A DNA stretch of 7,308 nucleotides from Clostridia bacterium (GCA_017938785.1 JAGBAU010000267.1:1-7308); one strand, 5' to 3'; positions 1 through 6,766 are shown, counted from the first letter of the stretch. The notes: a model not told the origin generated them from the letters alone. A program made the numbers and translations.

Positions 1-215
1 ACCTGTGCTGCGGACAGGATGGCCGGTATATTCAAATAACTTGCAGAGACCGCGGCGGGGCCGATGCACACGCTCTCATCCGCAAGGGATACATGCAGGG
101 CGTCCCTGTCCGCTTCGGAGAATACCGCAACGGTGGAGATGCCCATCTCCTTGCAGGAGCGGATGATGCGCACGGCAATTTCGCCGCGATTTGCAATCAG
201 AATTTTCGGAAACAA
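1..215 (-). CDS. accC: Biotin carboxylase subunit of acetyl-CoA carboxylase, N-terminal part (cut by window edge)
   Basis: AccC uses ATP and bicarbonate to carboxylate the biotin on AccB, the first half-reaction of malonyl-CoA synthesis. Only the first 71 residues are visible; the gene continues past the left edge. The N-terminal block [20 protein letters not shown] (residues 4-23) followed by SEADRD (33-38), [10 protein letters not shown] (44-53) and [12 protein letters not shown] (59-70) is the classic start of the biotin carboxylase pre-ATP-grasp domain. The start is a TTG at 215-213: an in-frame stop (that of fabZ, 242-240) lies 24 bases upstream and no ATG or GTG occurs between them in this frame. 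A GGGAG Shine-Dalgarno sits 7 bases before the TTG, and the protein then begins [12 protein letters not shown], in register with the family. It is the tenth gene of the operon, and accD and accA would be expected next beyond the edge. Identity is very secure. Confidence 0.95.
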   Translation of the reverse strand, partial: MFPKILIANRGEIAVRIIRSCKEMGISTVAVFSEADRDALHVSLADESVCIGPAAVSASYLNIPAILSAAQ

Positions 216-239
216 AATAACACTCCCAAACGAAGCAGT

Positions 240-653
240 TTACTGTGCAATGATAAAGGAAAGCTCGCCGGATGCGCAGATTGCGCCGTCTACACTGGCC
301 TCACCCTTCACCACATACATGTTGAGCTTTTGGCGAAGGAGGCTGGCTTTGACCTGCAGCGTTTCGCCTGGGCGAACCATGCGGCGAAAGCGCACCTTAT
401 CCATTCCTGCATAATAGGCAGTTTTACCTGCCAGTTCCCGTGCAAACAGCATGCAGCTTGCCTGGGCAATGATTTCACACTGCACCACGCCCGGCATCAC
501 GGGATTTCCGGGAAAATGGCCGTCAAAGAACCATTCATCCCCTCGGGCCAGATAGCTGCCCCGCGCATTTCCATCCTCATCCAGCCATGCTTCATCCAGA
601 AGCAGCATGCTGTTTCTGTGGGGCAGGATGTTCATAATCTCGTCTCTGTTCAT
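240..653 (-). CDS. fabZ: 3-hydroxyacyl-ACP dehydratase FabZ
   Basis: FabZ dehydrates 3-hydroxyacyl-ACP to trans-2-enoyl-ACP, the third step of each elongation cycle, as a cytosolic hot-dog-fold enzyme. The protein is 137 residues, the usual size. ILPHRNSMLLLDE (residues 9-21) is the family's N-terminal signature, and GHFPGNPVMPGVVQCE (45-60) holds the catalytic pair His46 and Glu60 with the standard 14-residue spacing. The ATG at 653 is chosen because it gives the family-like beginning MNRDEIMNILPHR; the reading frame stays open to 734, but that extension lies inside accB and has no family resemblance. An internal ATG at 635 is a less likely alternative. The start lies one base after the accB stop with no clear Shine-Dalgarno, so translation is probably coupled to accB. 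No fabA is visible, so whether this enzyme also isomerises double bonds cannot be told from sequence. Confidence 0.95.
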   Translation of the reverse strand: MNRDEIMNILPHRNSMLLLDEAWLDEDGNARGSYLARGDEWFFDGHFPGNPVMPGVVQCEIIAQASCMLFARELAGKTAYYAGMDKVRFRRMVRPGETLQVKASLLRQKLNMYVVKGEASVDGAICASGELSFIIAQ

Positions 654-654
654 A

Positions 655-1086
655 TCAGCAAAGCTTGAAGAGGGGCTGGCCGTATTCCACAACATCGCCG
701 CTGCGTACGCATACGTCCACCACCTCGCCGTCAAATTCGGCGGTAATTTCGTTCATCAGTTTCATGGCTTCCACAATGCAGATCACATCGCCCTTCTTCA
801 CCTTGGAACCCACCCCCACATAGGGTTTGGCGTCCGGTGCGGGTGCGGCATAGAAAACGCCGACCATGGGGCTCTTGATCTCCCGGGTGCGGTTGAAATC
901 CACCGGATCCGGTTCCTGATTCGCAATGCGGATGGTTTGCTGTGCAGGCACATTCGTTTCAACCGCCTGCACAGTCTTCTGTTCGCACTCGATGCGGATT
1001 TTGCTTTCGTTTTCGGAAACCTCCAGCGCGCTCAATCCGTTTTCACGGACGATCTGCGCCAGTTCCTTGATCTGTTTGATGTTCAT
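655..1086 (-). CDS. accB: Biotin carboxyl carrier protein of acetyl-CoA carboxylase
   Basis: AccB (BCCP) carries biotin between the biotin carboxylase (AccC) and the carboxyltransferase. It has 143 residues. The N-terminal helical part (about 1-35, MNIKQIKELAQIVRENGLSA) is followed by a short linker (about 36-68) and the biotinyl domain (about 69-143). The biotinylation motif EAMKLMNE places the modified lysine at Lys109. FYAAPAPDAKPYVGVGS (79-95) corresponds to the protruding thumb of AccB-type biotinyl domains, which marks it as an acetyl-CoA carboxylase carrier rather than a decarboxylase or pyruvate carboxylase domain. The ATG overlaps the fabF stop as ATGA and is preceded by GGAGGT 4 bases upstream, a site that lies inside the last codons of fabF. 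Compared with E. coli (156 residues) the linker is a little shorter. Confidence 0.97.
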   Translation of the reverse strand: MNIKQIKELAQIVRENGLSALEVSENESKIRIECEQKTVQAVETNVPAQQTIRIANQEPDPVDFNRTREIKSPMVGVFYAAPAPDAKPYVGVGSKVKKGDVICIVEAMKLMNEITAEFDGEVVDVCVRSGDVVEYGQPLFKLC

Positions 1087-2315
1087 ACATACCTCCGAAG
1101 GGCAAGCACCGCGTTGTGTCCGCCGAAGCCCAGCGATGTTGACAGTGCAACATCAGGCTGCAAATAAAGCGCCTCGTTGGGCACATAGTTCAGATCGCAT
1201 TCGGGATCGCTTTCCTGCAGGTGAATTGTGGGAAAAACCACGCCCCTGCTCAGGCTCAGCGCACATGCAATACATTCTATCGCACCCGCAGCGCCCAGCA
1301 TGTGGCCGGTCATGGACTTGGTGGAACTGACCAGCGCACCCCTTGCCTTTTCCTCGCCCAGCGCCTTCTTGATGGCCATGGTTTCGATGGAATCGTTCAG
1401 GTGGGTGCCGGTACCATGGGCATTGATGTAGAGAACACCCTCAGGGTTTCCTGCCTCGGCATATGCTTCGCGTATTGCCCTTGCGCCGCCTTCGCCGTCC
1501 GGTGCGGGTGCGGTGATGTGGTGGGCGTCGCAGGTGTTGCCGTAGCCGCACAGTTCCGCATAGATCTTCGCACCGCGTGCAACGGCGTGATCGTAGTTTT
1601 CCAGAATGACGATGCCCGCGCCCTCGCCCATCACAAAGCCGCCGCGGCGCTTATCAAAGGGCAGGGACGCCGCATCGGGGGCGTCGGCTTCGGTCAGAGC
1701 CTTGCAGTTTGCAAAACCTCCCACCGCCAAAGGATTGATGGAAGCTTCGCTTCCGCCGGCGATGATGGCGTCGGCGTAGCCGTGCTTGATGGCGCGGTAT
1801 GCTTCGCCGATGGTATTCGTGGAAGTTGCGCAGGCAGTGACCACGGGAAGGCTGGGACCCTTGCAGCCGAAGCGTATGGCAATATTGCCCGCGGCGATGT
1901 TGGAAATCATCATGGGCACGAACAGCGGAGAGATTCGGGAAGGCCCGCGCTTGTCCAGCTTATCGCATTCCGTCATCATGGTGGAAATGCCGCCGATGCC
2001 GCTGCCCACATACACGCCGAAACGGTCGGGATCAATCTTTCCATCTATACCGCTGTCTGAAACGGCCTGCACAGCCGCAGCCACGGCATACTGGGTAAAC
2101 AGATCCATGCGGCGGGCGTCGCCCCGGGCGATGCCGTGGTCTGCGGGATTGAAATCCTTTACCTCCGCCGCTACAGAAATCTTCGTGCCGGAAGGATCGA
2201 AGCGGGTGATCTTCCCCACGCCGCAAACGCCTTTTTTCAGGCTTTCAAATACGGTTTCTATATCGCAGCCAATGGGTGAAATTGCACCCATGCCTGTAAT
2301 CACAACCCTGTTCAT
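1083..2315 (-). CDS. fabF: Beta-ketoacyl-ACP synthase II FabF
   Basis: FabF condenses acyl-ACP with malonyl-ACP, the elongating condensation of FAS II. The 410-residue length is typical of a complete thiolase-fold KAS I/II enzyme. The catalytic Cys162 lies in VVTACATSTNTIG, His300 in NAHGTGTHLND and His338 in STKSMTGHMLGAAGAIE, with Lys333 in the same motif; the C-terminal LGFGGHNAVL loop carries the gating Phe397. The beginning MNRVVITGMGAISPIG is canonical for FabF. The ATG at 2315 has an excellent AGGAGG Shine-Dalgarno about 5 bases upstream in the 15-base gap after fabG. The 3' end overlaps accB by ATGA. It is the only KAS I/II gene in the window, so it is probably the main elongation synthase, but copies elsewhere cannot be excluded. 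Confidence 0.97.
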   Translation of the reverse strand: MNRVVITGMGAISPIGCDIETVFESLKKGVCGVGKITRFDPSGTKISVAAEVKDFNPADHGIARGDARRMDLFTQYAVAAAVQAVSDSGIDGKIDPDRFGVYVGSGIGGISTMMTECDKLDKRGPSRISPLFVPMMISNIAAGNIAIRFGCKGPSLPVVTACATSTNTIGEAYRAIKHGYADAIIAGGSEASINPLAVGGFANCKALTEADAPDAASLPFDKRRGGFVMGEGAGIVILENYDHAVARGAKIYAELCGYGNTCDAHHITAPAPDGEGGARAIREAYAEAGNPEGVLYINAHGTGTHLNDSIETMAIKKALGEEKARGALVSSTKSMTGHMLGAAGAIECIACALSLSRGVVFPTIHLQESDPECDLNYVPNEALYLQPDVALSTSLGFGGHNAVLALRRYV

Positions 2316-2330
2316 ACTTACCTCCTGGGA

Positions 2331-3068
2331 TTAGATATACATGCCGCCGTCCACCTTGATCGTGCAGCCGGTGATGTATCCGGCTTCATCCGAAGCGAGG
2401 AAGGCCACTGCGTTTGCCACGTCTTCTGCCTTTCCGATGCGGCCCATCGGCACGGCTGCAACGCCCGCCTTGAGGGCGGCTTCGGGCATGGATGCGGTCA
2501 TGTCCGTTTCAATGAAGCCCGGAGCCACGGCATTGACCGTGATTCCGCGGGATGCACATTCCCGGGCAATGGTTTTGGTGAGCCCGATCAAACCCGCCTT
2601 ACTGGCGGCATAATTGGCCTGACCCACATTTCCCATCATGCCGGAAACGGATGCAATGTTGATGATTCTGCCGCTTCTTCTGCGCAGAAACTGCGGCAGA
2701 ACGGCATGGATCATGTTAAATGCGCCCGTCAGGTTGGTTTCCAGAACGGCACGGAAATCTTCTGTCTTCATGCGCATGGCCAGGTTATCGCGGATGACGC
2801 CTGCATTATTCACGAGGATATCCGGCGTGCCCAGTTCTCCACATACCTGCCTGAAAGCTTCACTCACCAGCGCTTCATTCGCCACATCGCACTGAACGAC
2901 CATGGCGCGCGCACCCTTTTCGCGGATCAGCTTCAGCGTTTCTTCGGCAGCGGCTGCATTTCCGGCATAGAGTACAGCCACATCACAGCCCTTTTCCGCC
3001 AGCTTCAGTGAAATAGCGCGGCCGATGCCGCGGGAGCCGCCGGTTACCAGTGCAATTTTACCCTGCAT
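2331..3068 (-). CDS. fabG: 3-oxoacyl-ACP reductase FabG
   Basis: FabG reduces 3-oxoacyl-ACP to 3-hydroxyacyl-ACP with NADPH. It is a 245-residue short-chain dehydrogenase. The Rossmann nucleotide motif is TGGSRGIG (residues 9-16), NNAG is at 87-90, Asn112 lies in ETNLTG, and the catalytic Ser140, Tyr153 and Lys157 lie in NIASVSGMMGNVGQANYAAS followed by K. The 13-residue Ser-Tyr spacing and the C-terminal GYITGCTIKVDGG block are typical of FabG rather than of other dehydrogenases. The frame stays open upstream to 3128, but the ATG at 3068 has a GGAGG six bases before it and gives the family start MQGKIALVTGGSRG. It overlaps the end of fabD by 11 bases. Confidence 0.96.
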   Translation of the reverse strand: MQGKIALVTGGSRGIGRAISLKLAEKGCDVAVLYAGNAAAAEETLKLIREKGARAMVVQCDVANEALVSEAFRQVCGELGTPDILVNNAGVIRDNLAMRMKTEDFRAVLETNLTGAFNMIHAVLPQFLRRRSGRIINIASVSGMMGNVGQANYAASKAGLIGLTKTIARECASRGITVNAVAPGFIETDMTASMPEAALKAGVAAVPMGRIGKAEDVANAVAFLASDEAGYITGCTIKVDGGMYI

Positions 3069-3972
3069 AAACGGCCTCCTTGATCTTTTGAATGTCCTCC
3101 GGCGTTTCCAGCTTGAACACCTGCGCATCAGGCAGGGTTTTCTTCACCAGCCCGGAGAGGGTCTTGCCTGCGCCGAGTTCAATGAAAGTATCTGCACTGC
3201 GCAGGTTTTCAATGGTCTGCTGCCAGCGCACGGGATTGCAAACCTGCTTTGCCAGAAGCTCTGCGGCGTTTTCCCCGTAGGGCTGCGCATTGAAATTGGC
3301 ATAGAGCGGAAGCTTGGGAGCATTCAGCCTTCTGCTGTCAAGATATTCCTTCAGCGCGGCAGCAGCTTCGCCCATCCAGGGCGTATGGAAAGCGCCGCTT
3401 ACCATCAGACGCATCATGCGTCCCTTTTCCTGGGCAACACGCGCAGCAATCGCATCAAAACAATCTGCACGGCAGGCAACCACGGTCTGACCAGGACAAT
3501 TATAGTTTACGGGATAGGCCTGATCCGGGAATTCCCGGCAAATGCCCTCCACCTGTTCAGCGCCCAGGCGCAGCACAGCGCCCATGGCTCCCTGCAGCTT
3601 TTCGGCGCACTTCTGCATTTCCTCGCCGCGGCGGATCACAAAGCGAAATGCCTCGTCAAAATCCATAATTCCGGCAAAACCCGCAGCAGCCACTTCGCCC
3701 AGGGAGAAACCCGCGCAAAAATCAGGCTGGATTCCCGCTTCCACGGCGGCCTGCGCACAGGCATAATCCATGGTGAACAGACAGGGCTGGGTATTGATGG
3801 TGCGGTTCAGTTCCTCGGCAGGACCATTGAAGCACATATCGATGGTGCCGGGACGAATTTCCTCTGCCCGGTCAAAAATGCGCCTCGCAGCCGGAGAGCT
3901 TTCGTACAGCTCCTTGCCCATGCCCGGATACTGCGCACCCTGACCGGCGAACATGAATACTATCGAAGCCAT
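3058..3972 (-). CDS. fabD: Malonyl-CoA:ACP transacylase FabD
   Basis: FabD transfers malonyl from CoA to ACP, providing the extender unit for FabH and FabF. The protein has 304 residues, normal for the family. FAGQGAQYPGMG (residues 8-19) holds the oxyanion-hole Gln11, GFSLGE (88-93) the nucleophile Ser90, Arg115 in RRGEEMQ is the expected malonyl-carboxylate ligand, and His196 in VSGAFHTPW completes the Ser-His pair. NYNCPGQ (156-162) matches the conserved N-PGQ loop. The nucleophile elbow reads GFSLGE where Escherichia and Bacillus have GHSLGE. The ATG at 3972 lies 13 bases inside the end of fabK and is preceded by GGAGG at 7 bases, so the start is well supported. Confidence 0.96.
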   Translation of the reverse strand: MASIVFMFAGQGAQYPGMGKELYESSPAARRIFDRAEEIRPGTIDMCFNGPAEELNRTINTQPCLFTMDYACAQAAVEAGIQPDFCAGFSLGEVAAAGFAGIMDFDEAFRFVIRRGEEMQKCAEKLQGAMGAVLRLGAEQVEGICREFPDQAYPVNYNCPGQTVVACRADCFDAIAARVAQEKGRMMRLMVSGAFHTPWMGEAAAALKEYLDSRRLNAPKLPLYANFNAQPYGENAAELLAKQVCNPVRWQQTIENLRSADTFIELGAGKTLSGLVKKTLPDAQVFKLETPEDIQKIKEAVYAG

Positions 3973-4907
3973 TTTTTACCCTCCGAGAGCAGCGCTTCCG
4001 CTTCCGTAAACATCTCTCGGATAATTTCTGCTGCGCTCTGCTCCTTATTGACGATGGCGGCGATCTGGCCGGACATCACGGTGCCGTGCACCACATCGCC
4101 TTCCACAGCTGCGCGGCGGAGTGCGCCTGCGCCGTGGCGCTCGATTTCTTCATTAGTGATATTGGAATTGTATTCCATTTCGCCCATCTCCCGGGCGATG
4201 ATGTTCTTCAGGCAGCGCACCGGATGGCCCAGGCGTTTGCCGGTAACCACGGTATCGATGTCGCGGGCCTTGAGAATCTTCTCCTTGTAGTTGGGATGCA
4301 CCTGACATTCCTTTGCCACGAGGAAGCGGGTACCCACCTGTACGCCCTGTGCGCCCAGCATAAACGCTGCCGCAATACCGCGTCCATCACAGATGCCGCC
4401 GGCCGCCAGCACGGGCACGTCCACAGCATCCGCAACCTGGGGAACCAGGGTCATGGTGGTCAGCTCGCCGATGTGGCCGCCAGACTCCATGCCCTCAGCA
4501 ATCACTGCGGTGGCGCCATCTCGCACAACGCGCTTTGCAATGGCAGTGGAAGGAACCACAGGCACCACCTTGATGCCAGCAGGCACCCATTCCTTCATGT
4601 AAATGCCGGGAAGACCTGCGCCGGTGGTAACCACGGGTACCTTTTCCTCCAGGATGACCTTTGCAACCTCGGCTGCGAAGGGGCTCATCAGCATCACATT
4701 TACGCCGAAGGGCTTATCAGTGAGCTCCCGGCAGGCGCGAATCTCTTTTCGCAGGTATTCGCCGTCCGCGTTCATGGCGGAGATCAGACCCATGCCGCCC
4801 GCATTGGATACGGCCGCAGCCAGCTTGTGCTCGCTGATCCAGGCCATGCCGCCCTGAAAGATCGGATATTCAATGCCGATCCGATCGCAAATATCGGTAT
4901 GAATCAT
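3960..4907 (-). CDS. fabK: Enoyl-ACP reductase II FabK (FMN-dependent)
   Basis: FabK reduces trans-2-enoyl-ACP to acyl-ACP using NAD(P)H and bound FMN, closing each elongation cycle. It is a 315-residue TIM-barrel flavoprotein of the nitronate monooxygenase-like superfamily. Features shared with the pneumococcal enzyme include YPIFQGGMAW (residues 14-23), KPFGVNVMLMSPF (65-77), VVTTGAG (92-98), AEGMESGGHIGELTTMTLV (137-155) with the conserved His145, and VQVGTRFLVAKE followed by HPNYKEKILKARDIDT. Position between acpP and fabD in a fab operon favours FabK over nitronate monooxygenase. The start forms an ATGA overlap with the acpP stop, with only a weak purine-rich site (AGAGG) upstream, so coupling to acpP translation is likely. 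Enzymes of this type are intrinsically insensitive to triclosan, unlike FabI. Confidence 0.95.
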   Translation of the reverse strand: MIHTDICDRIGIEYPIFQGGMAWISEHKLAAAVSNAGGMGLISAMNADGEYLRKEIRACRELTDKPFGVNVMLMSPFAAEVAKVILEEKVPVVTTGAGLPGIYMKEWVPAGIKVVPVVPSTAIAKRVVRDGATAVIAEGMESGGHIGELTTMTLVPQVADAVDVPVLAAGGICDGRGIAAAFMLGAQGVQVGTRFLVAKECQVHPNYKEKILKARDIDTVVTGKRLGHPVRCLKNIIAREMGEMEYNSNITNEEIERHGAGALRRAAVEGDVVHGTVMSGQIAAIVNKEQSAAEIIREMFTEAEALLSEGKKWLR

Positions 4908-5125
4908 GCCTGTGCCTCTTCGATTTTGGCAACCAGTGCCTTCATGTCCTTCACTTCGGGATCCAGTTCAATGTTGATGCCCATTTCATCCTCGATCTGC
5001 ATGACGAGATCAGCGATGTCCAGGGAATCCAGGGCCAGGTCTTCGAAAGTGGAATCCAGGGTGATGGTGTTTACGTCGATGCCCTTATAATCGGCCAGCT
5101 TGGCTGCGAGCGTTTCAAAATTCAT
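4904..5125 (-). CDS. acpP: Acyl carrier protein
   Basis: The acyl carrier protein holds the growing chain on a 4'-phosphopantetheine arm. The 73-residue acidic protein has the four-helix ACP pattern, and the attachment site is Ser34 in DLALDSLDIADLVMQIEDE. The frame extends to a TTG at 5140, but that codon is part of the Shine-Dalgarno GGAGG itself (5134-5138), which sits 8 bases before the ATG at 5125; the ATG is therefore the start. It follows fabH after 47 bases, the largest gap in the operon, and its stop overlaps the fabK start. A position next to fabH and fabK marks it as the housekeeping fatty acid ACP rather than a polyketide carrier. Confidence 0.96.
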   Translation of the reverse strand: MNFETLAAKLADYKGIDVNTITLDSTFEDLALDSLDIADLVMQIEDEMGINIELDPEVKDMKALVAKIEEAQA

Positions 5126-5166
5126 GGTATTTTCCTCCAATAATCTTCTTTATGATTTATCTGGAA

Positions 5167-5181
5167 CGGGACTCAGTCCCG
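5167..5181 (-). repeat. Small perfect hairpin centred on the fabH stop codon
   Basis: The minus strand reads CGGGAC-TGA-GTCCCG: a perfect 6-bp GC-rich stem whose 3-base loop is the fabH stop codon. No T tract follows, so it is not an intrinsic terminator. It lies at the head of the 47-base gap before acpP and could act as an mRNA stability or processing element, or be chance. Confidence 0.4.
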
Positions 5182-6129
5182 GGTCCATTCGATGATGCAT
5201 GCGCCGGTGGTCAGGCCTGCACCGAAGGCGCTCATGGCCAGCAGGTCACCCTTGCGGAAACGTCCTGCCCGGTTCTCCTCATCCAGCAGAATCGGAATGC
5301 TGGCGGAGGAAGTGTTGCCGCGCACATTCACGTTGACGGGGAACTTCTCCGGCGGCTGCCTCAGGCGGCTGCGCACCGCATCCACAATGCGCTTGTTGGC
5401 CTGGTGGAGCAGGTAATGGTTCACGTCGTCCAGGGCCGCACCTGCGGTATGGATGACCTCCTGCAAATCAGATACAGAATGGGATACGGCAAATTTATAA
5501 ATCTCCTGCCCATCCATGTACAGCCTGCGCATGGGATGATGGTCCTTCAGGAAGGGGCTGTTACCGGTATCCGGCAGGATATTCAGCGGCTGTGCGTTGC
5601 CATCGCTGGTCAGATGCGCGCTGAACAGGTTCTCTTCCCCATCCACCACCGCCGCGCCTGCGCCGTCTCCGAAGAGCACACAGGTGGAACGGTCGGTCCA
5701 GTCAGTCAGACGGCTCATGCCCTCGGCGGAAATAATCAGGATGCGCTTTGCCTTGCCCGCCTTCAGGTAGGCGTCTGCAAAATCCAGGGCATAAATGAAA
5801 CCGGCACATGCGCCGTTCACATCCAACGCCGGACAGTTCGCGCCGATTTCCTTCTGCAAAACACAGGCCATGGAGGGGGTAACGGTATCCCCCTGCACGG
5901 TGGTGCAGATGATAAAATCAATACCTGCGGCGCTCATTCCAGCGTTTTCCAGGGCGCACAGCGCAGCCTCCCGGGCCAGCTGCACAAGATTTTCATCGGT
6001 CATGATCTGACGGGAGCAGATGCCCGTACGGGTACGAATCCATTCATCACTGGTATCCAGGAACTTAGTCAGGCGGTCGTTGGTAAGCGTATAGGCGGGC
6101 AATGCGCTGCCCGTTCCCAGGATTCTCAT
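5173..6129 (-). CDS. fabH: Beta-ketoacyl-ACP synthase III FabH
   Basis: FabH starts fatty acid synthesis by condensing an acyl-CoA primer with malonyl-ACP. The protein has 318 residues. Its catalytic triad is Cys108 in DVNGACAGFIYAL, His242 in LLHQANKRIVDAV and Asn272 in NVRGNTSSASIP, all in the standard positions. TSDEWIRTRTGI (residues 26-37) is the typical N-terminal signature and FGDGAGAAVV the central one. The ATG at 6129 overlaps the stop of the upstream regulator gene as ATGA, with GGATG 8 bases before it. The sequence alone does not settle whether acetyl-CoA or branched primers are preferred. A perfect 6-bp hairpin is centred on its stop codon. Confidence 0.96.
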   Translation of the reverse strand: MRILGTGSALPAYTLTNDRLTKFLDTSDEWIRTRTGICSRQIMTDENLVQLAREAALCALENAGMSAAGIDFIICTTVQGDTVTPSMACVLQKEIGANCPALDVNGACAGFIYALDFADAYLKAGKAKRILIISAEGMSRLTDWTDRSTCVLFGDGAGAAVVDGEENLFSAHLTSDGNAQPLNILPDTGNSPFLKDHHPMRRLYMDGQEIYKFAVSHSVSDLQEVIHTAGAALDDVNHYLLHQANKRIVDAVRSRLRQPPEKFPVNVNVRGNTSSASIPILLDEENRAGRFRKGDLLAMSAFGAGLTTGACIIEWTRD

Positions 6130-6602
6130 TGCAGTTCATCCTTTCCGCGGGCAAATTCATCCAGGCCCATCTGCAGGAAGGAATTCATCTTCTGCAATCC
6201 GGAAAGGATGGCGTTGCATTCCGCCTGAGACAGATCCTTGGTGATGGCGCGCACCATCTTGCGGTGAAAATAGCGATGGGCGATTTCCGCGCGCCTGCCT
6301 TCATGGGTCAGCACAATCTGTACCCGGCGGGCGTCTTCCCCGGAACGATCTTTGGTGATAAAGCCCTTCTTTTCCAGCTTCTTCAGCATGGCGGTTACGG
6401 AGGGCGGTGTAATATCCAGATCCTGTGCGATGTCCGTCGCGGTCACAGCAGAGCCATGTTTGCCAATGCTCTCCAGCATGTGCATCTCGCTTATGCTCAG
6501 CTTGTTATCACTCAGGTGCTGCAGCATGAGCTCCTCTACCTTGCATATTGAGCGGTAGGTTGTGGTGAGCATTTCATTCAAGGCATTCAGAAACGGATCC
6601 AT
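6126..6602 (-). CDS. MarR-family transcriptional regulator, FabT-like, first gene of the fab operon
   Basis: This is a 158-residue MarR-type winged helix-turn-helix protein that most likely controls the operon it heads. The helix-turn-helix covers about residues 54-78 (TATDIAQDLDITPPSVTAML), followed by the wing (about 84-100), in which DRSGEDARRVQIVLTHEG fits the DxRxxR pattern of the family. The flanking N- and C-terminal helices fit the dimerisation domain. The ATG at 6602 has a GGAGG 7 bases upstream. By position (directly before fabH) it corresponds to FabT of streptococci, which represses fab genes in response to acyl-ACP, and to the marR gene that heads clostridial fab clusters. Orthology to FabT in ligand and DNA specificity is inferred from context, so no symbol is given. 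A palindrome over its own start site suggests autoregulation. Confidence 0.9.
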   Translation of the reverse strand: MDPFLNALNEMLTTTYRSICKVEELMLQHLSDNKLSISEMHMLESIGKHGSAVTATDIAQDLDITPPSVTAMLKKLEKKGFITKDRSGEDARRVQIVLTHEGRRAEIAHRYFHRKMVRAITKDLSQAECNAILSGLQKMNSFLQMGLDEFARGKDELQ

Positions 6603-6623
6603 AGCGTCGCCTCCATCGTTTAT

Positions 6624-6636
6624 TTAGTCTAACTAA
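6624..6636. promoter_or_regulatory. Candidate operator palindrome for the MarR/FabT-like regulator
   Basis: On the minus strand this reads TTAGT-TAG-ACTAA, a perfect inverted repeat with 5-bp arms and a 3-base centre. It touches the last base of the -10 box and covers the predicted transcription start, where a bound dimeric repressor would block initiation. MarR proteins typically bind short AT-rich palindromes of this kind near their own promoters. I see no match to the TTTGA-containing palindrome described for streptococcal FabT, so if the regulator uses this site its specificity differs. Function is inferred. Confidence 0.6.
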
Positions 6637-6664
6637 TTATATTTGCAGTTCAATGGAATGTCAA
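6636..6664 (-). promoter_or_regulatory. Sigma-A promoter of the fab operon
   Basis: The minus strand shows a perfect -35 box TTGACA (6664-6659), a 17-base spacer and a perfect -10 box TATAAT (6641-6636). The transcription start is predicted near 6629, giving a leader of about 27 bases with a GGAGG ribosome site before the regulator gene. The bases just upstream of the -35 box are A/T rich, as in an UP element. It drives the regulator gene and, since I see no terminator downstream, presumably the whole operon. Confidence 0.88.
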
Positions 6665-6740
6665 GTATTTTCTGAAAAACAATGCCCAGTTTATTTCCAA
6701 ATCTTCCCCCTATCAAAAACAACCCGCCAGAAAGAAAAAA

Positions 6741-6766
6741 GCCCCTTCTGCCGAAGCAGAGGGGGC
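6741..6766 (-). terminator. Rho-independent terminator with UUCG tetraloop, possibly of former rpsI
   Basis: Eleven-base arms (6741-6751 and 6756-6766) enclose the loop; on the minus strand they read GCCCCCTCTGC, loop TTCG, GCAGAAGGGGC, followed by TTTTTTCTTTCT. There is a single A-C mismatch in the minus-strand RNA (a G-U pair in the plus-strand RNA). The C(UUCG)G loop is an exceptionally stable tetraloop. Four T residues on the plus-strand side could allow weaker bidirectional action, but the longer T tract is on the minus side. It lies 53 bases after the rpsI-tail stop codon and insulates the fab promoter from transcription coming from the right. Confidence 0.88.

Noticed and set aside
654..734. 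Upstream extension of fabZ to an ATG at 734
   Set aside because: The added 27 residues lie inside the end of accB and do not resemble FabZ; the ATG at 653 gives the normal family start.
3069..3128. Upstream extension of fabG to 3128
   Set aside because: The added Arg-rich residues come from the fabD coding region in another frame; the ATG at 3068 has a GGAGG and the canonical FabG beginning.
3025..4290. Plus-strand open frame of 421 codons opposite fabD and fabK
   Set aside because: It spans the junction of two convincing minus-strand genes, has no recognisable domain and no ribosome site of note; it is a shadow.
3960..4907. Nitronate monooxygenase instead of FabK
   Set aside because: Same superfamily, but the close match to pneumococcal FabK throughout and the place between acpP and fabD make enoyl reductase the right call.
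4086..5090. Plus-strand open frame of 334 codons opposite fabK and acpP
   Set aside because: Same reason: antisense to two conserved genes and of biased His/Gly composition.
5126..5140. TTG start for acpP at 5140
   Set aside because: The TTG overlaps the Shine-Dalgarno that serves the ATG at 5125, so it cannot be the preferred start.
5152..6228. Long plus-strand open frame of 358 codons opposite fabH
   Set aside because: It is antisense to a fully recognisable FabH, has low-complexity His/Gly/Ala-rich content and no family features; it reflects the GC-rich wobble positions of the real gene.
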